NCBI GenBank assembly: GCA_964454685.1
Contig: CAYVTZ010000023.1
Coordinates: 1 to 48,426, forward strand
From: CAYVTZ01 sp964454685
Lineage (GTDB): Bacteria > Bacillota > Clostridia > Christensenellales > Christensenellaceae
Reading direction: 5' to 3'
DNA length: 48,426 nt
Shown piece after piece: positions 16,824 through 24,203 of the stretch. The notes below the pieces were generated by a model. It saw only the letters and a list, made by a program, of their open reading frames with translations. It did not search any database and was not told the DNA's origin. Numbering within the stretch: the stretch's first letter is position 1; each line of letters begins with the position of its first letter. A program made the position numbers and the translations under genes.

Positions 16824-17326
16824 ACAGCTTTGTAAAGGCAAACCCCAATCGCTGTATCGGCTGCCGCACTTGCTTGATCGCGTGTGTGGTGGCACATGAA
16901 GGGATGGAGATTTTTGAGTCCGACCCATATGACTACAACTTTCATCCCAAATTGTTTTTAGTGAAAACGGCTGCGGTGACTGCGCCGGTACAGTGCAAGC
17001 ACTGTGAGACGCCTGCCTGCTTGACGGCATGCACTGCCGGAGCCATTGCAGTGACGCAGGGGAATGTCACCATCGACGAGCGCAAGTGCATCGGCTGTAA
17101 AGGCTGTGTGGCGGCATGCCCGTTTGGCGTGGTGGAACTGGTGGGAACAAAGGAATTGCAGGCGGACGGGAGTGCGCGCGTGGTGGCAAACAAGTGTGAC
17201 TTGTGTGCGGGCTTGCCGGATGGTCAGGCGTGCGTGCGCGTATGCCCGACGGACGCGCTGGAACTGGTGACGGAGGATGCGCTGGAACAGAGCATTCAGG
17301 ATAAGCGGACGCGGGCGACGTTTTAG
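16820..17326 (+). CDS. HycB-like electron-transfer protein, four [4Fe-4S] sites (HycB2-like)
   Basis: A 168-residue polyferredoxin with four cysteine clusters: CIGCRTCLIAC, CKHCETPACLTAC, CIGCKGCVAAC and a last CDLC...C...C group that is slightly spaced out (CDLCAGLPDGQACVRVC). In HDCR and formate-hydrogen lyase such subunits carry electrons between FdhF and the hydrogenase. It is coupled to fdhF by an ATGA overlap, so it is probably its direct partner. It ends soon after the last cluster, unlike the second HycB-like protein. Confidence 0.88.
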   Translation: MNSFVKANPNRCIGCRTCLIACVVAHEGMEIFESDPYDYNFHPKLFLVKTAAVTAPVQCKHCETPACLTACTAGAIAVTQGNVTIDERKCIGCKGCVAACPFGVVELVGTKELQADGSARVVANKCDLCAGLPDGQACVRVCPTDALELVTEDALEQSIQDKRTRATF

Positions 17327-17335
17327 GAGGGGTGC

Positions 17336-18016
17336 ATGGAGCTGTGGCAGGAACAGGAGATCGTCCGCTATGCAAACGGCACGGTGCAGCGCTGCACCGA
17401 CCGGTTGATACGCGAGGCGGTGTACGAAATTTGTGTGAACGGGTGTAGCTGCGACACGGTGGTATGCAGCCCGGATGCGTTGGAGGAGCTTGCGCTGGGT
17501 GTTGCGTTTGCGGCGGGTAAGGTTTGCGCTGACCAGCAAGTGGAGCGCATTTTTGTGGAAGAAGGACGCATTGACCTGACGCTGGCGCAAAAGAGGCAAG
17601 TTTTGCCGTCTGTGGAGGAAACTTGTTTGAGCGCGGCGCAGATTTGGGAATTGTGCGCGGATTTTAACGGGCAATGTATGGTATTTGGTAAGACAGGTGC
17701 GGCACATGCGGTGGGAGTGGCGACAAAAGAGGGATTAACCTTACTGCGCGAGGACGTATCTCGAACAGGTGCGTTGTGGAAGGCGATGGGTGCGGCGCTG
17801 ATGCAAAACACGGCAATGCCGGTTTTGATTTTTAGCGGGCGGCTTTCGGGAGAGATGCTGGAATATGTGAGCGGCGCGGGCGCGCAGATTTTATTATGCA
17901 ACGGCGCGGCGACGGCGCAGGCAGTGCAGCGTGCCAAGGAGCTTGGCATTACGCTGGTGGGCTTCATCAGACAGGGATATTTGAATGTCTATACCCACCC
18001 GGAAAGGATTCGATGA
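17336..18016 (+). CDS. fdhD: Formate dehydrogenase accessory sulfurtransferase FdhD
   Basis: A 226-residue FdhD-family protein. FdhD passes sulfur from a cysteine desulfurase to the Mo/W-bis-MGD of formate dehydrogenase. Recognisable blocks are ELALGVAFAAGKV, GKTGAAHAVGVAT, REDVSRTGALWKAMG, IFSGRLSGEML and GITLVGFIRQGYLNVYT. The CxxC pair that carries sulfur in E. coli FdhD is not visible: the equivalent loop has a single Cys (VEETCLSA). It follows the HycB2-like gene by nine bases. Its place between two HycB genes matches the order in the Acetobacterium woodii HDCR cluster. Confidence 0.85.
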   Translation: MELWQEQEIVRYANGTVQRCTDRLIREAVYEICVNGCSCDTVVCSPDALEELALGVAFAAGKVCADQQVERIFVEEGRIDLTLAQKRQVLPSVEETCLSAAQIWELCADFNGQCMVFGKTGAAHAVGVATKEGLTLLREDVSRTGALWKAMGAALMQNTAMPVLIFSGRLSGEMLEYVSGAGAQILLCNGAATAQAVQRAKELGITLVGFIRQGYLNVYTHPERIR

Positions 18017-18017
18017 T

Positions 18018-18245
18018 ATGCAGGCGTATGTGCTATTGCGGAGCACGCGAAGCGAGGAAGTGCACTGTGCCCAAGGGGCATTGCGCAGCGTAGGGCAATA
18101 CTATGTGCTGGAAACGGCGAAGTGTGCGGCGTGCATGGATGATGCGGTTTTTTGCGCGGCATGCGGGCTGGCGCTGGAAACGGTGGATGAGGAACGTTTG
18201 CTGAGGGAGCGGCGCATCCGGTGCGGGGAGAGCGCTGTTTGGTAA
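18018..18245 (+). CDS. Small Cys-rich protein of unknown function
   Basis: A 75-residue protein that I do not recognise. It has six cysteines: Cys17, two CxxC knuckles (Cys36/39 and Cys46/49, six residues apart) and Cys69. The double knuckle looks like a zinc ribbon or a small Fe-S site. ATG 18018 lies one base after the fdhD stop and has AAAGGA at 18003-18008. It is thus tightly coupled to fdhD and placed before the second HycB-like and HydA genes. A role in sulfur delivery, metal handling or assembly of the complex is possible but is inference from position only. N-terminal MQAYVLLRST suggests a short beta strand. Confidence 0.6.
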   Translation: MQAYVLLRSTRSEEVHCAQGALRSVGQYYVLETAKCAACMDDAVFCAACGLALETVDEERLLRERRIRCGESAVW

Positions 18246-18396
18246 AGCAGCGGGTGAATTTGGCATGACGGTATATGCGATTGAAAACGCCGGATAACCC
18301 GCATGACAAAAGTAAGAAGGAGCGGGCTTTGCGACGACGTGGAACGATTCTATGGCGTCGAGCAGTTGAGCTTGTTTGGAAAGTAAGGAGAATCAG

Positions 18397-18933
18397 ATGG
18401 TAGAAATGCAGAGTCGGTTTGTGTTGGCGGATCGGGAAAAGTGTATCGGCTGTCGTGCTTGTGAGCTGGCGTGCTTTGTGGCACACAGCGAAGCAGCGGG
18501 AGCGACGGTAGGCACGGTAGAGGTGCCGATTGCGACACGGTTGTTTTTGACAACGACGGCGCAGACGCGCATGCCGGTGCAATGCCATCACTGCGAGGAT
18601 GCGCCCTGCCTTGCGGCGTGTGCAACGGGAGCGATTTCGCGTGAAGATCGTGCGATTGTGCTGGACAGCGGACGGTGTGTCGGTTGCAAAAACTGTTTGC
18701 TGGCGTGTCCGTTTGGCAGCATCGAATTGACCGCGACCGAAGATACGACGCCCTTTGGCGCATGGCGCTTTGCATGTGTGAAGTGTGATCTGTGCAGGGG
18801 AGAGCAGCCTGCTTGTGCGGCGGCCTGCCCCAACGACGCGCTGCGCATTGTGGATGCGGCAGAAGAGTTGCCAGAAAAACGCATCCGTGCGGCGCAAGCC
18901 TTGGCGTTGGAATCGGGAATTGAAGTGGTGTGA
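18397..18933 (+). CDS. HycB-like electron-transfer protein, four [4Fe-4S] sites (HycB3-like)
   Basis: A 178-residue polyferredoxin with clusters CIGCRACELAC, CHHCEDAPCLAAC, CVGCKNCLLAC and CDLCRGEQPACAAAC. It carries a C-terminal tail of about 30 residues after the last site (EELPEKRIRAAQALALESG) predicted to be helical. In the HDCR of Thermoanaerobacter kivui the HycB3 subunit drives filament formation through its C-terminal helix, so this tail and the position next to hydA favour the HycB3 role. ATG 18397 has AAGGAG at 18385-18390; the in-frame TTG at 18376 is less likely. Its stop abuts the hydA start. Confidence 0.88.
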   Translation: MVEMQSRFVLADREKCIGCRACELACFVAHSEAAGATVGTVEVPIATRLFLTTTAQTRMPVQCHHCEDAPCLAACATGAISREDRAIVLDSGRCVGCKNCLLACPFGSIELTATEDTTPFGAWRFACVKCDLCRGEQPACAAACPNDALRIVDAAEELPEKRIRAAQALALESGIEVV

Positions 18934-20322
18934 ATGGAAACGGGTGAATCAATGACGTGGATTGAAATCGATCAGGAATTGTGCACCGGATGCCGTGCAT
19001 GTGCACAGGTCTGTCCGGCGTATGCCATCGAGGGAGAGGAAGGTGAGCCGCAGCGCATCAATGCAGAGCGCTGTGTGATGTGCGGACAATGCGTTCAGAA
19101 GTGTAAATCTTACCTTTCGCTTTGGAATGGCGGTTTTGACACCTACGAGCAGAAACGTGCAGCACGCGGACTGCCGCAGACAGTGCGAGAGCCGTTGTTT
19201 GCCGCGCATTATCTTTGCCGTTTGCATGAGATTGAGCAAGCGCTGGCAGAACCGGAAAACTTTGTAGTGGTGCATGCCGCGCCATCGGTGAGGGTGGGCA
19301 TTGCGGAAGATTTCGGGATGCCGCTGGGCAGTCTGGCCCCCGGAAAACTGGCGGCAGCGCTGCGCAAGCTGGGCTTTGCCCGCGTGTATGATACCGATTT
19401 TGCTGCGGATTTGACCATTGTGGAAGAAGCTGCGGAGCTGGTGAGCCGCATCCAAAGGCAGGAAGGATTACCGATGTTTACCTCTTGCTGCCCTGCGTGG
19501 GTACGCTTTTTGGAGAACAGCTATCCCGGATTGACCAAACATCTTTCCACCTGCAAAAGCCCGCAGCAGATGCAAGGGGCGATCGTCAAGACTTATGGTG
19601 CGCTGGTGGAGGGGGTGCAGCCATCGCGTGTGGTGAACGTATCGGTGATGCCGTGCACCTGTAAATCCTACGAGAGTGGCAGAGCAGGAATGAGCGCGAG
19701 TGGATTCAGGGACATCGACCATGTGATGACCACGCGGGAGCTGGCATACCTGATCAAGCAGCGCGGCATAGACTTCAGGGCACTGACGGAGGAGGAATTT
19801 GACAAGCCGTTGGGCACATACACCGGCGCAGGGGCGCTGTTTGGCGTTACGGGCGGCGTGATGGAAAGTGCGATTCGCACAGCAAGCGAGCAGCTGACGG
19901 GGCAGCCGCCGGAGCGCGTGGAGGTGCTGGAGGTGCTGGAGGTGCGTGGCACAGAAGGAGTGCGCACGGCAACCATCCGCGCAGGTGCGCTGGAGTTGAA
20001 GGTTGGCGTAGTGTGCGGATTAAAGAACGCAGTACCCATCGTGGAAAAGCTGCGCGCGGGGAAGCTGGATTTGCAGTTTATTGAGGTGATGAGCTGCCCG
20101 CAGGGGTGTGTGAGCGGCGGAGGACAGCCCAAGCTGCTGCTGGAGTCGAATGTGCCGGAAGCGTATGCACGGCGGCGGGAATCTCTGTTAGAGCATGATT
20201 GTAACCTGCCATTACGCCGATCGCATGAAAATCCGGCAATCACAAAACTGTACGAGGATTTTTTAGGAGAGCCGAATGGCAGCAAAGCGCATGAATTGCT
20301 GCATTTGAGCGAACATGAATAG
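18934..20322 (+). CDS. hydA: [FeFe]-hydrogenase HydA (HydA2-like, two N-terminal [4Fe-4S] clusters)
   Basis: A 462-residue iron-only hydrogenase that makes or oxidises H2. Two N-terminal [4Fe-4S] motifs (CTGCRACAQVC, CVMCGQCVQKC) lead into the H-cluster domain. L1 is TSCCPAW (Cys185 as proton relay, Cys186 ligand). L2 is MPCTCKSYE (Cys241 ligand, Lys244, Glu247). L3 is MSCPQGCVSGGGQP (Cys388 and Cys392 ligands). The extra Cys243 replaces the usual Ala of MPCTAK. There is no NADH or flavin domain, matching HydA2 of HDCR. The maturases HydE, F and G are not in this window. ATG 18934 is used here; ATG 18952 (MTWIEID) with GGTGA just before it is an equally good start. Confidence 0.92.
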   Translation: METGESMTWIEIDQELCTGCRACAQVCPAYAIEGEEGEPQRINAERCVMCGQCVQKCKSYLSLWNGGFDTYEQKRAARGLPQTVREPLFAAHYLCRLHEIEQALAEPENFVVVHAAPSVRVGIAEDFGMPLGSLAPGKLAAALRKLGFARVYDTDFAADLTIVEEAAELVSRIQRQEGLPMFTSCCPAWVRFLENSYPGLTKHLSTCKSPQQMQGAIVKTYGALVEGVQPSRVVNVSVMPCTCKSYESGRAGMSASGFRDIDHVMTTRELAYLIKQRGIDFRALTEEEFDKPLGTYTGAGALFGVTGGVMESAIRTASEQLTGQPPERVEVLEVLEVRGTEGVRTATIRAGALELKVGVVCGLKNAVPIVEKLRAGKLDLQFIEVMSCPQGCVSGGGQPKLLLESNVPEAYARRRESLLEHDCNLPLRRSHENPAITKLYEDFLGEPNGSKAHELLHLSEHE

Positions 20323-20501
20323 AATTTGCATGATGCGCGGATGGGATTGCCGGCCGCTGCGGCGAAGGCGGCGAGGGTTGATTTATGAACGCCTGGCGCA
20401 CAGTACGATGCTGAAAATAGAGGGAAAATGGCGGAATGCGAAGGGGCGTTTACGTTATGCAACTTCGTACAAAGTTGATTACAAAAGGAAAAATTTGAAA
20501 T

Positions 20502-20536
20502 GCAGCCATACTTTTTTCAGAAGGGCTTGCTTTTTT
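20502..20536 (+). terminator. Possible terminator after hydA
   Basis: GCAGCC (20502-20507) can pair with GGGCTTGC (20523-20530) with one bulge, followed by six T (20531-20536). The stem is short and the loop is T-rich, so this is a weak call. Confidence 0.4.
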
Positions 20537-20563
20537 GAAAGAATGGGTCTAAACTAATATCTA
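20535..20563 (+). promoter_or_regulatory. Possible promoter for the ATP synthase operon
   Basis: TTGAAA (20535-20540), 17 bases, TATCTA (20558-20563). The -35 is good but the -10 is weak, and it overlaps the T run of the preceding hairpin. No better candidate is seen before the operon. Confidence 0.3.
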
Positions 20564-20614
20564 TTCGGAGAACCAGAGAGATTGTGCTTTGATCTCCGAC
20601 GCGAAAGGTGCAAA

Positions 20615-20920
20615 ATGTGGGGTCTGTTTGTTGGAATCGGGGTTGGGCTGTTAGAGCTTTTTCTACTGAAAAAGCTAATCGGCATGATGACGTCAAAAAC
20701 AAAAAACGCCGCATGGTCGACACCAATCACGATTGCTAAATTTGCAGTGATGCTTTTGGTGCTGTTTCTGTTTGCGAAGTACACAACAATGGAAACGACA
20801 CTATTCTGCGCGATTGGAATGGCGGGCGTGTTGGTCGTGGTACCGATCATCTTAATGGCTTACTCCATTCGCAAGGAAAGAATTCACCAAGGGGGGCAGC
20901 GAGGCGATGGAGATTCCTAG
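20615..20920 (+). CDS. Small membrane protein at the head of the ATP synthase operon (AtpI-like)
   Basis: A 101-residue protein with three hydrophobic segments (about 3-22, 36-56 and 62-82) and a charged C-terminus. Sequence alone does not name it, but its size, topology and position directly before atpB fit AtpI, a helper for c-ring assembly and stability. ATG 20615 has AAAGGTG four bases upstream, favouring it over an earlier in-frame start. The last codons overlap atpB by 14 bases. Confidence 0.6.
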   Translation: MWGLFVGIGVGLLELFLLKKLIGMMTSKTKNAAWSTPITIAKFAVMLLVLFLFAKYTTMETTLFCAIGMAGVLVVVPIILMAYSIRKERIHQGGQRGDGDS

Positions 20921-21584
20921 CCCATTTCCAAATAAGATAACGATATTTGGAAATATACAAATCAGTGAAACATTGTGGACAGCGACGCTGGTGACGATTG
21001 GCATTATTTTAATTGCGGTCGTGATTCGTTTTGCCGTTTTTCGCAATTTTAAAAATGTGCCGCGCGGCGTACAAAATGTGCTGGAAATCGTGGTAAGCTC
21101 GGTCAACAAGTTTACGATGGGTGTTTTAGGCGAACACGGGAAATCGCTTGCGCCGTACATCTTTACTGTGTTTGCATTCATCATTTTAGGCGGATGCGTG
21201 GAGTATATGGGGGTGCGTTCGCCCATGACGGACTTGGACTGCACCTTTGCACTGGCGATCATCTCTTTTGTGCTGATGATTGCATATTCCATCCGCTACA
21301 AAGGCGTGGTGGGATGGATGAAATCATACGCCAAGCCTAAGGCGTTTGTAACGCCGATTAATGTGCTTTCTTTTATTGTGGTGCCGGTTTCGCTGGCTTG
21401 CCGGATGTTTGGCAATTTGTTCAGCGGGCTGGTGGTCATGGATATGATATACAGCGGGATGGGGCCGTTTGCCGTTGTGGTGCCGGCGCTGGCATCGCTG
21501 TATTTTATTCTGTTCCATTTGGGGATGCAGGCGTACATTTTTACGATGCTGACCATGTCCTTTATGAAGGAACGTTTGGAATAA
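20907..21584 (+). CDS. atpB: F-type ATP synthase subunit a
   Basis: A 225-residue membrane subunit forming the ion half-channels beside the c-ring. The signature helix is SLACRMFGNLFSGLVV, with the essential Arg in ACRMFGN; the last helix GMQAYIFTMLTMSFM is also typical. There are about five to six transmembrane segments. It lies second in the operon order I-a-c-b-(delta/alpha)-gamma-beta-epsilon. Confidence 0.93.
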   Translation: MEIPSPFPNKITIFGNIQISETLWTATLVTIGIILIAVVIRFAVFRNFKNVPRGVQNVLEIVVSSVNKFTMGVLGEHGKSLAPYIFTVFAFIILGGCVEYMGVRSPMTDLDCTFALAIISFVLMIAYSIRYKGVVGWMKSYAKPKAFVTPINVLSFIVVPVSLACRMFGNLFSGLVVMDMIYSGMGPFAVVVPALASLYFILFHLGMQAYIFTMLTMSFMKERLE

Positions 21585-21652
21585 CCAAAAAGAGTTTTTT
21601 ACGCCGCAATAACGGCGTTAGATTTTAAAACAAATTGGGAGGATATACAATT

Positions 21653-21880
21653 ATGGATTTAGGTTTGATTGCAATTGGCGCGGGCATCGCGGTATTTACC
21701 GGTATGGGTGCGGGCATCGGCATGGGCATTGCTACGAGTAAGGCATGTGAGGCTGTTGCACGGCAGCCGGAGGCAACCGGCAAGATTAATCAGGTTTTGA
21801 TGATTGGTCTGGCATTGGCGGAGTCTACGGCGATTTACGGTTTCGTTATTGCGATTATCATGATTTTCACGATGAAATAA
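21653..21880 (+). CDS. atpE: F-type ATP synthase subunit c
   Basis: A 75-residue hairpin of two helices that forms the rotor ring. The loop ARQPEATG is the conserved polar turn. The ion-binding carboxylate is Glu57 in LAESTAIYGF; Ser58, Thr59 and Tyr62 follow as in Na+-binding rings (ESTxxY of Ilyobacter tartaricus). However, the position of the Na+-ligand Gln32 of Ilyobacter is Met24 here (GIGMG), so the coupling ion is uncertain. ATG 21653 follows GGGAGG at 21635-21640. Confidence 0.93.
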   Translation: MDLGLIAIGAGIAVFTGMGAGIGMGIATSKACEAVARQPEATGKINQVLMIGLALAESTAIYGFVIAIIMIFTMK

Positions 21881-21918
21881 AGGAAGCGGGAAAATCAAAG
21901 AAGTTTTGAGGGTAAGTC

Positions 21919-22395
21919 ATGGAAATCAATATATGGGAAATTTGCCTGTACATGATCAACATTGTGGTGCTGTTCTTCGTTCTGAGAAAGCTGTTGTTTA
22001 AACCAATCACACGCTTTTTGGAGAAACGAACCAACGAGATTCAGCAGCGGATTGATGAAGCGGCGCAAAAGCAGGCGGATGCAGAAAAGCTGAAAGCGCG
22101 CTACGACGAGATCATGGCGAATGCGCAGGAATTGGCGAATGCCTTGATTGGCAAGAGCAGAATGGTTGCGGATGAACAGGCGCGGCAGATTGTGGAGCGT
22201 GCGGAAACCGAGGCAACCGAGCTTCGTGTGCGCGCGGAGAAGCATATTGACGAGCAGCGCCAGATTGCAGTACATGAAATGCGCCAGGAGATTACTAAAA
22301 TGGCGATTCAGATTGCGCAGAAGGTGTTGGAGCGTGAAGTTTCGTATGATGACAACAAGAATATCATCAATGAGTTTTTTGAGAAAGTAGGTTAA
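21919..22395 (+). CDS. atpF: F-type ATP synthase subunit b
   Basis: A 158-residue peripheral-stalk protein: one N-terminal membrane helix (about 7-24) followed by a long charged helix (about 30-145) that dimerises as a coiled coil and reaches F1. Length is normal, with no delta fused to its end, unlike mycobacterial b-delta proteins. Only five bases separate its stop from the next start, so no separate delta gene fits between b and alpha. Confidence 0.92.
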   Translation: MEINIWEICLYMINIVVLFFVLRKLLFKPITRFLEKRTNEIQQRIDEAAQKQADAEKLKARYDEIMANAQELANALIGKSRMVADEQARQIVERAETEATELRVRAEKHIDEQRQIAVHEMRQEITKMAIQIAQKVLEREVSYDDNKNIINEFFEKVG

Positions 22396-22400
22396 CCATT

Positions 22401-24203
22401 GTGGAACTGAAAGGTACACTGGTCTGTTCTTCACAGTTTACGCAAGAGGAACTGGACGGAATCAAACATAAATTTGAAACGTTGTTCGGGGAACCGATCG
22501 ACTTTGCGGTCGAGATCGACGAAACGTTATTAGGCGGATTTTGCGCGACGGTAGGCAACATGATTTACGATCTGAGCGTGAAATCTTATTTGGGTCGGAT
22601 GCAGGATTATGTTGCGGGATCGCAGAATTATGCGATGCCGGAGGATGTGGATACCATTTTGGAAGCGCTCAATCGAAGCGTAGACGAGACGATGGACACG
22701 GAAGCATTCGGCGTGGACATGCAGCAAAAGATCAAGCAGTTTGATATCAAATACGATATCTCGATGATCGGCATTGTGGAGCGCGTGGGCGACGGCGTTG
22801 TTTTCGTGCGCGGGCTGGAAGGCTGCAAATACGGCGAACTGTTACAATTTGAAAACGACGTCTATGGCATCGTGATGAACTTGGAATTGGAGCGTGTGGG
22901 CGCGGTGCTGCTCAATGGCACGACCTCCGTAATCGAAGGCTCTATGGTACGGCACACAGGCGACGTGGTGAAGGTGCCCGTTGGGGAAGAGTTGCTGGGC
23001 CGAGTAATCAATCCGCTGGGCATACCACTGGACTCCAAGGGTGCGATTACCTCCAAGGAATTCCGCAAGATTGAAGAGCCGGCGCCGGCGATCATCGACC
23101 GGCAGCCTGTTAACACACCGTTGCAGACGGGAATCTTAGCGATTGACTCTATGATCCCCATTGGACGCGGGCAAAGAGAGCTGATTATCGGCGACCGCCA
23201 GACGGGAAAGACGGCGATTGCCGTAGACACGATTATCAATCAAAAAGGTACGGGCGTATTGTGTGTGTATGTTGCGGTTGCCCAGAAGGCTTCCACGGTA
23301 GCGGAGATCGTCAACCGTTTGGAGGAATTCGGTGCAATGGAATACACCACCGTTGTCGCCTCCACCGCGAGCGACACCGCTCCCATGCAGTATATTGCGC
23401 CATATTCCGGCTGTGCGCTGGCGGAGCACTTTATGCATCAGGGTAAGGACGTGCTGGTGGTGTATGACGATCTGTCCAAGCATGCGGTAGCGTATCGCAC
23501 GATGTCGCTGCTGCTGCGCAGACCGCCGGGACGTGAAGCGTATCCGGGCGACGTATTCTATTTACATTCGCGGCTGCTGGAACGTGCGGCAAAGCTGAGA
23601 GATGAACTGGGCGGAGGCTCTATTACGGCGCTGCCTATCATTGAGACGATGGACGGGGATATTTCGTCTTACATTCCGACCAACGTGATTTCCATTACGG
23701 ACGGACAGATTTATTTGGAAAACGAGCTGTTTAATGCCGGACTGCGGCCGGCCGTCAACGTGGGACTTTCCGTTTCGCGCGTAGGCGGATCGGCACAGAC
23801 CAGAGCGATGCGGCGCGTGGCGGGTGCGTTGCGTTTGGAATTGGCACAATACCGTGAATTGGCGGTGTTTGCGCAGTTTGCGTCGGACTTGGATAAATCA
23901 ACGCAGGATGCGCTGAACAGCGGGTTAAAGCTAACGCACACGCTGGTGCAGCCGCAGTACGCGCCATACTCCATGCAGGAGCAGGTGGTTTTGCTGTGCA
24001 TGGCGACGCGCAAACTGTTGATGGACATAGACGTGAAAGACATCCATGCGTTCAACGACGGCTTTTTGCAGAACTTTGGCGCACAGCATCCTGATGTGTT
24101 CACGCGCATCACGCAGACGGGCGTGTTATCCGATGAGGATGTGCAGTTGATTGTGGATGTGGCGGAAGAATACAAGCGTGGATTTGCGGCGAAGAAAAAA
24201 TGA
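22401..24203 (+). CDS. atpA: ATP synthase delta C-terminal domain fused to subunit alpha
   Basis: A 600-residue protein, about 95 longer than normal alpha (~502). From about residue 100 it is a full alpha subunit: QQKIKQFD start helix, Walker A GDRQTGKT at 264-271 (169-176 in E. coli, an offset of 95), YDDLSKHAVAYR and GGSAQTRAMRRVAG. Residues 1-75 match the C-terminal domain of delta (OSCP): FTQEELDGIKHKFETLFG, then FAVEIDETLLGGF with the Asp-Leu-Gly-Gly turn, and YDLSVKSYLGRM. Residues 76-100 form a linker. The delta N-terminal domain, which normally caps the alpha N-termini, is absent here. GTG 22401 is the start (weak AGG upstream). No stop or frameshift separates the two parts. Confidence 0.93.
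   Translation: MELKGTLVCSSQFTQEELDGIKHKFETLFGEPIDFAVEIDETLLGGFCATVGNMIYDLSVKSYLGRMQDYVAGSQNYAMPEDVDTILEALNRSVDETMDTEAFGVDMQQKIKQFDIKYDISMIGIVERVGDGVVFVRGLEGCKYGELLQFENDVYGIVMNLELERVGAVLLNGTTSVIEGSMVRHTGDVVKVPVGEELLGRVINPLGIPLDSKGAITSKEFRKIEEPAPAIIDRQPVNTPLQTGILAIDSMIPIGRGQRELIIGDRQTGKTAIAVDTIINQKGTGVLCVYVAVAQKASTVAEIVNRLEEFGAMEYTTVVASTASDTAPMQYIAPYSGCALAEHFMHQGKDVLVVYDDLSKHAVAYRTMSLLLRRPPGREAYPGDVFYLHSRLLERAAKLRDELGGGSITALPIIETMDGDISSYIPTNVISITDGQIYLENELFNAGLRPAVNVGLSVSRVGGSAQTRAMRRVAGALRLELAQYRELAVFAQFASDLDKSTQDALNSGLKLTHTLVQPQYAPYSMQEQVVLLCMATRKLLMDIDVKDIHAFNDGFLQNFGAQHPDVFTRITQTGVLSDEDVQLIVDVAEEYKRGFAAKKK

Larger units (their letters stand above)
20323..20614. other. Intergenic region, 292 bp, between hydA and the ATP synthase operon
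   Basis: The first ~170 bases hold no convincing gene; a short frame rich in Arg lacks a ribosome site. A terminator-like hairpin lies at 20502-20536 and a possible promoter at 20535-20563, followed by the ribosome site AAAGGTG (20604-20610). Confidence 0.5.

Noticed and set aside
18246..18396. Terminator or small gene between the Cys-rich gene and hycB3
   Set aside because: A CCCGC/GCGGG pairing exists but the loop is long and no T run follows; no credible frame.
20315..20557. Possible 80-residue gene after hydA
   Set aside because: Starts inside hydA, no ribosome site, composition (Arg-rich) unlike its neighbours, and it covers a terminator-like hairpin.
22396..22400. A hidden or frameshifted delta gene between atpF and atpA
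   Set aside because: Only five bases lie between the genes; b has normal length and no delta N-terminal domain is readable in any frame around the junction.
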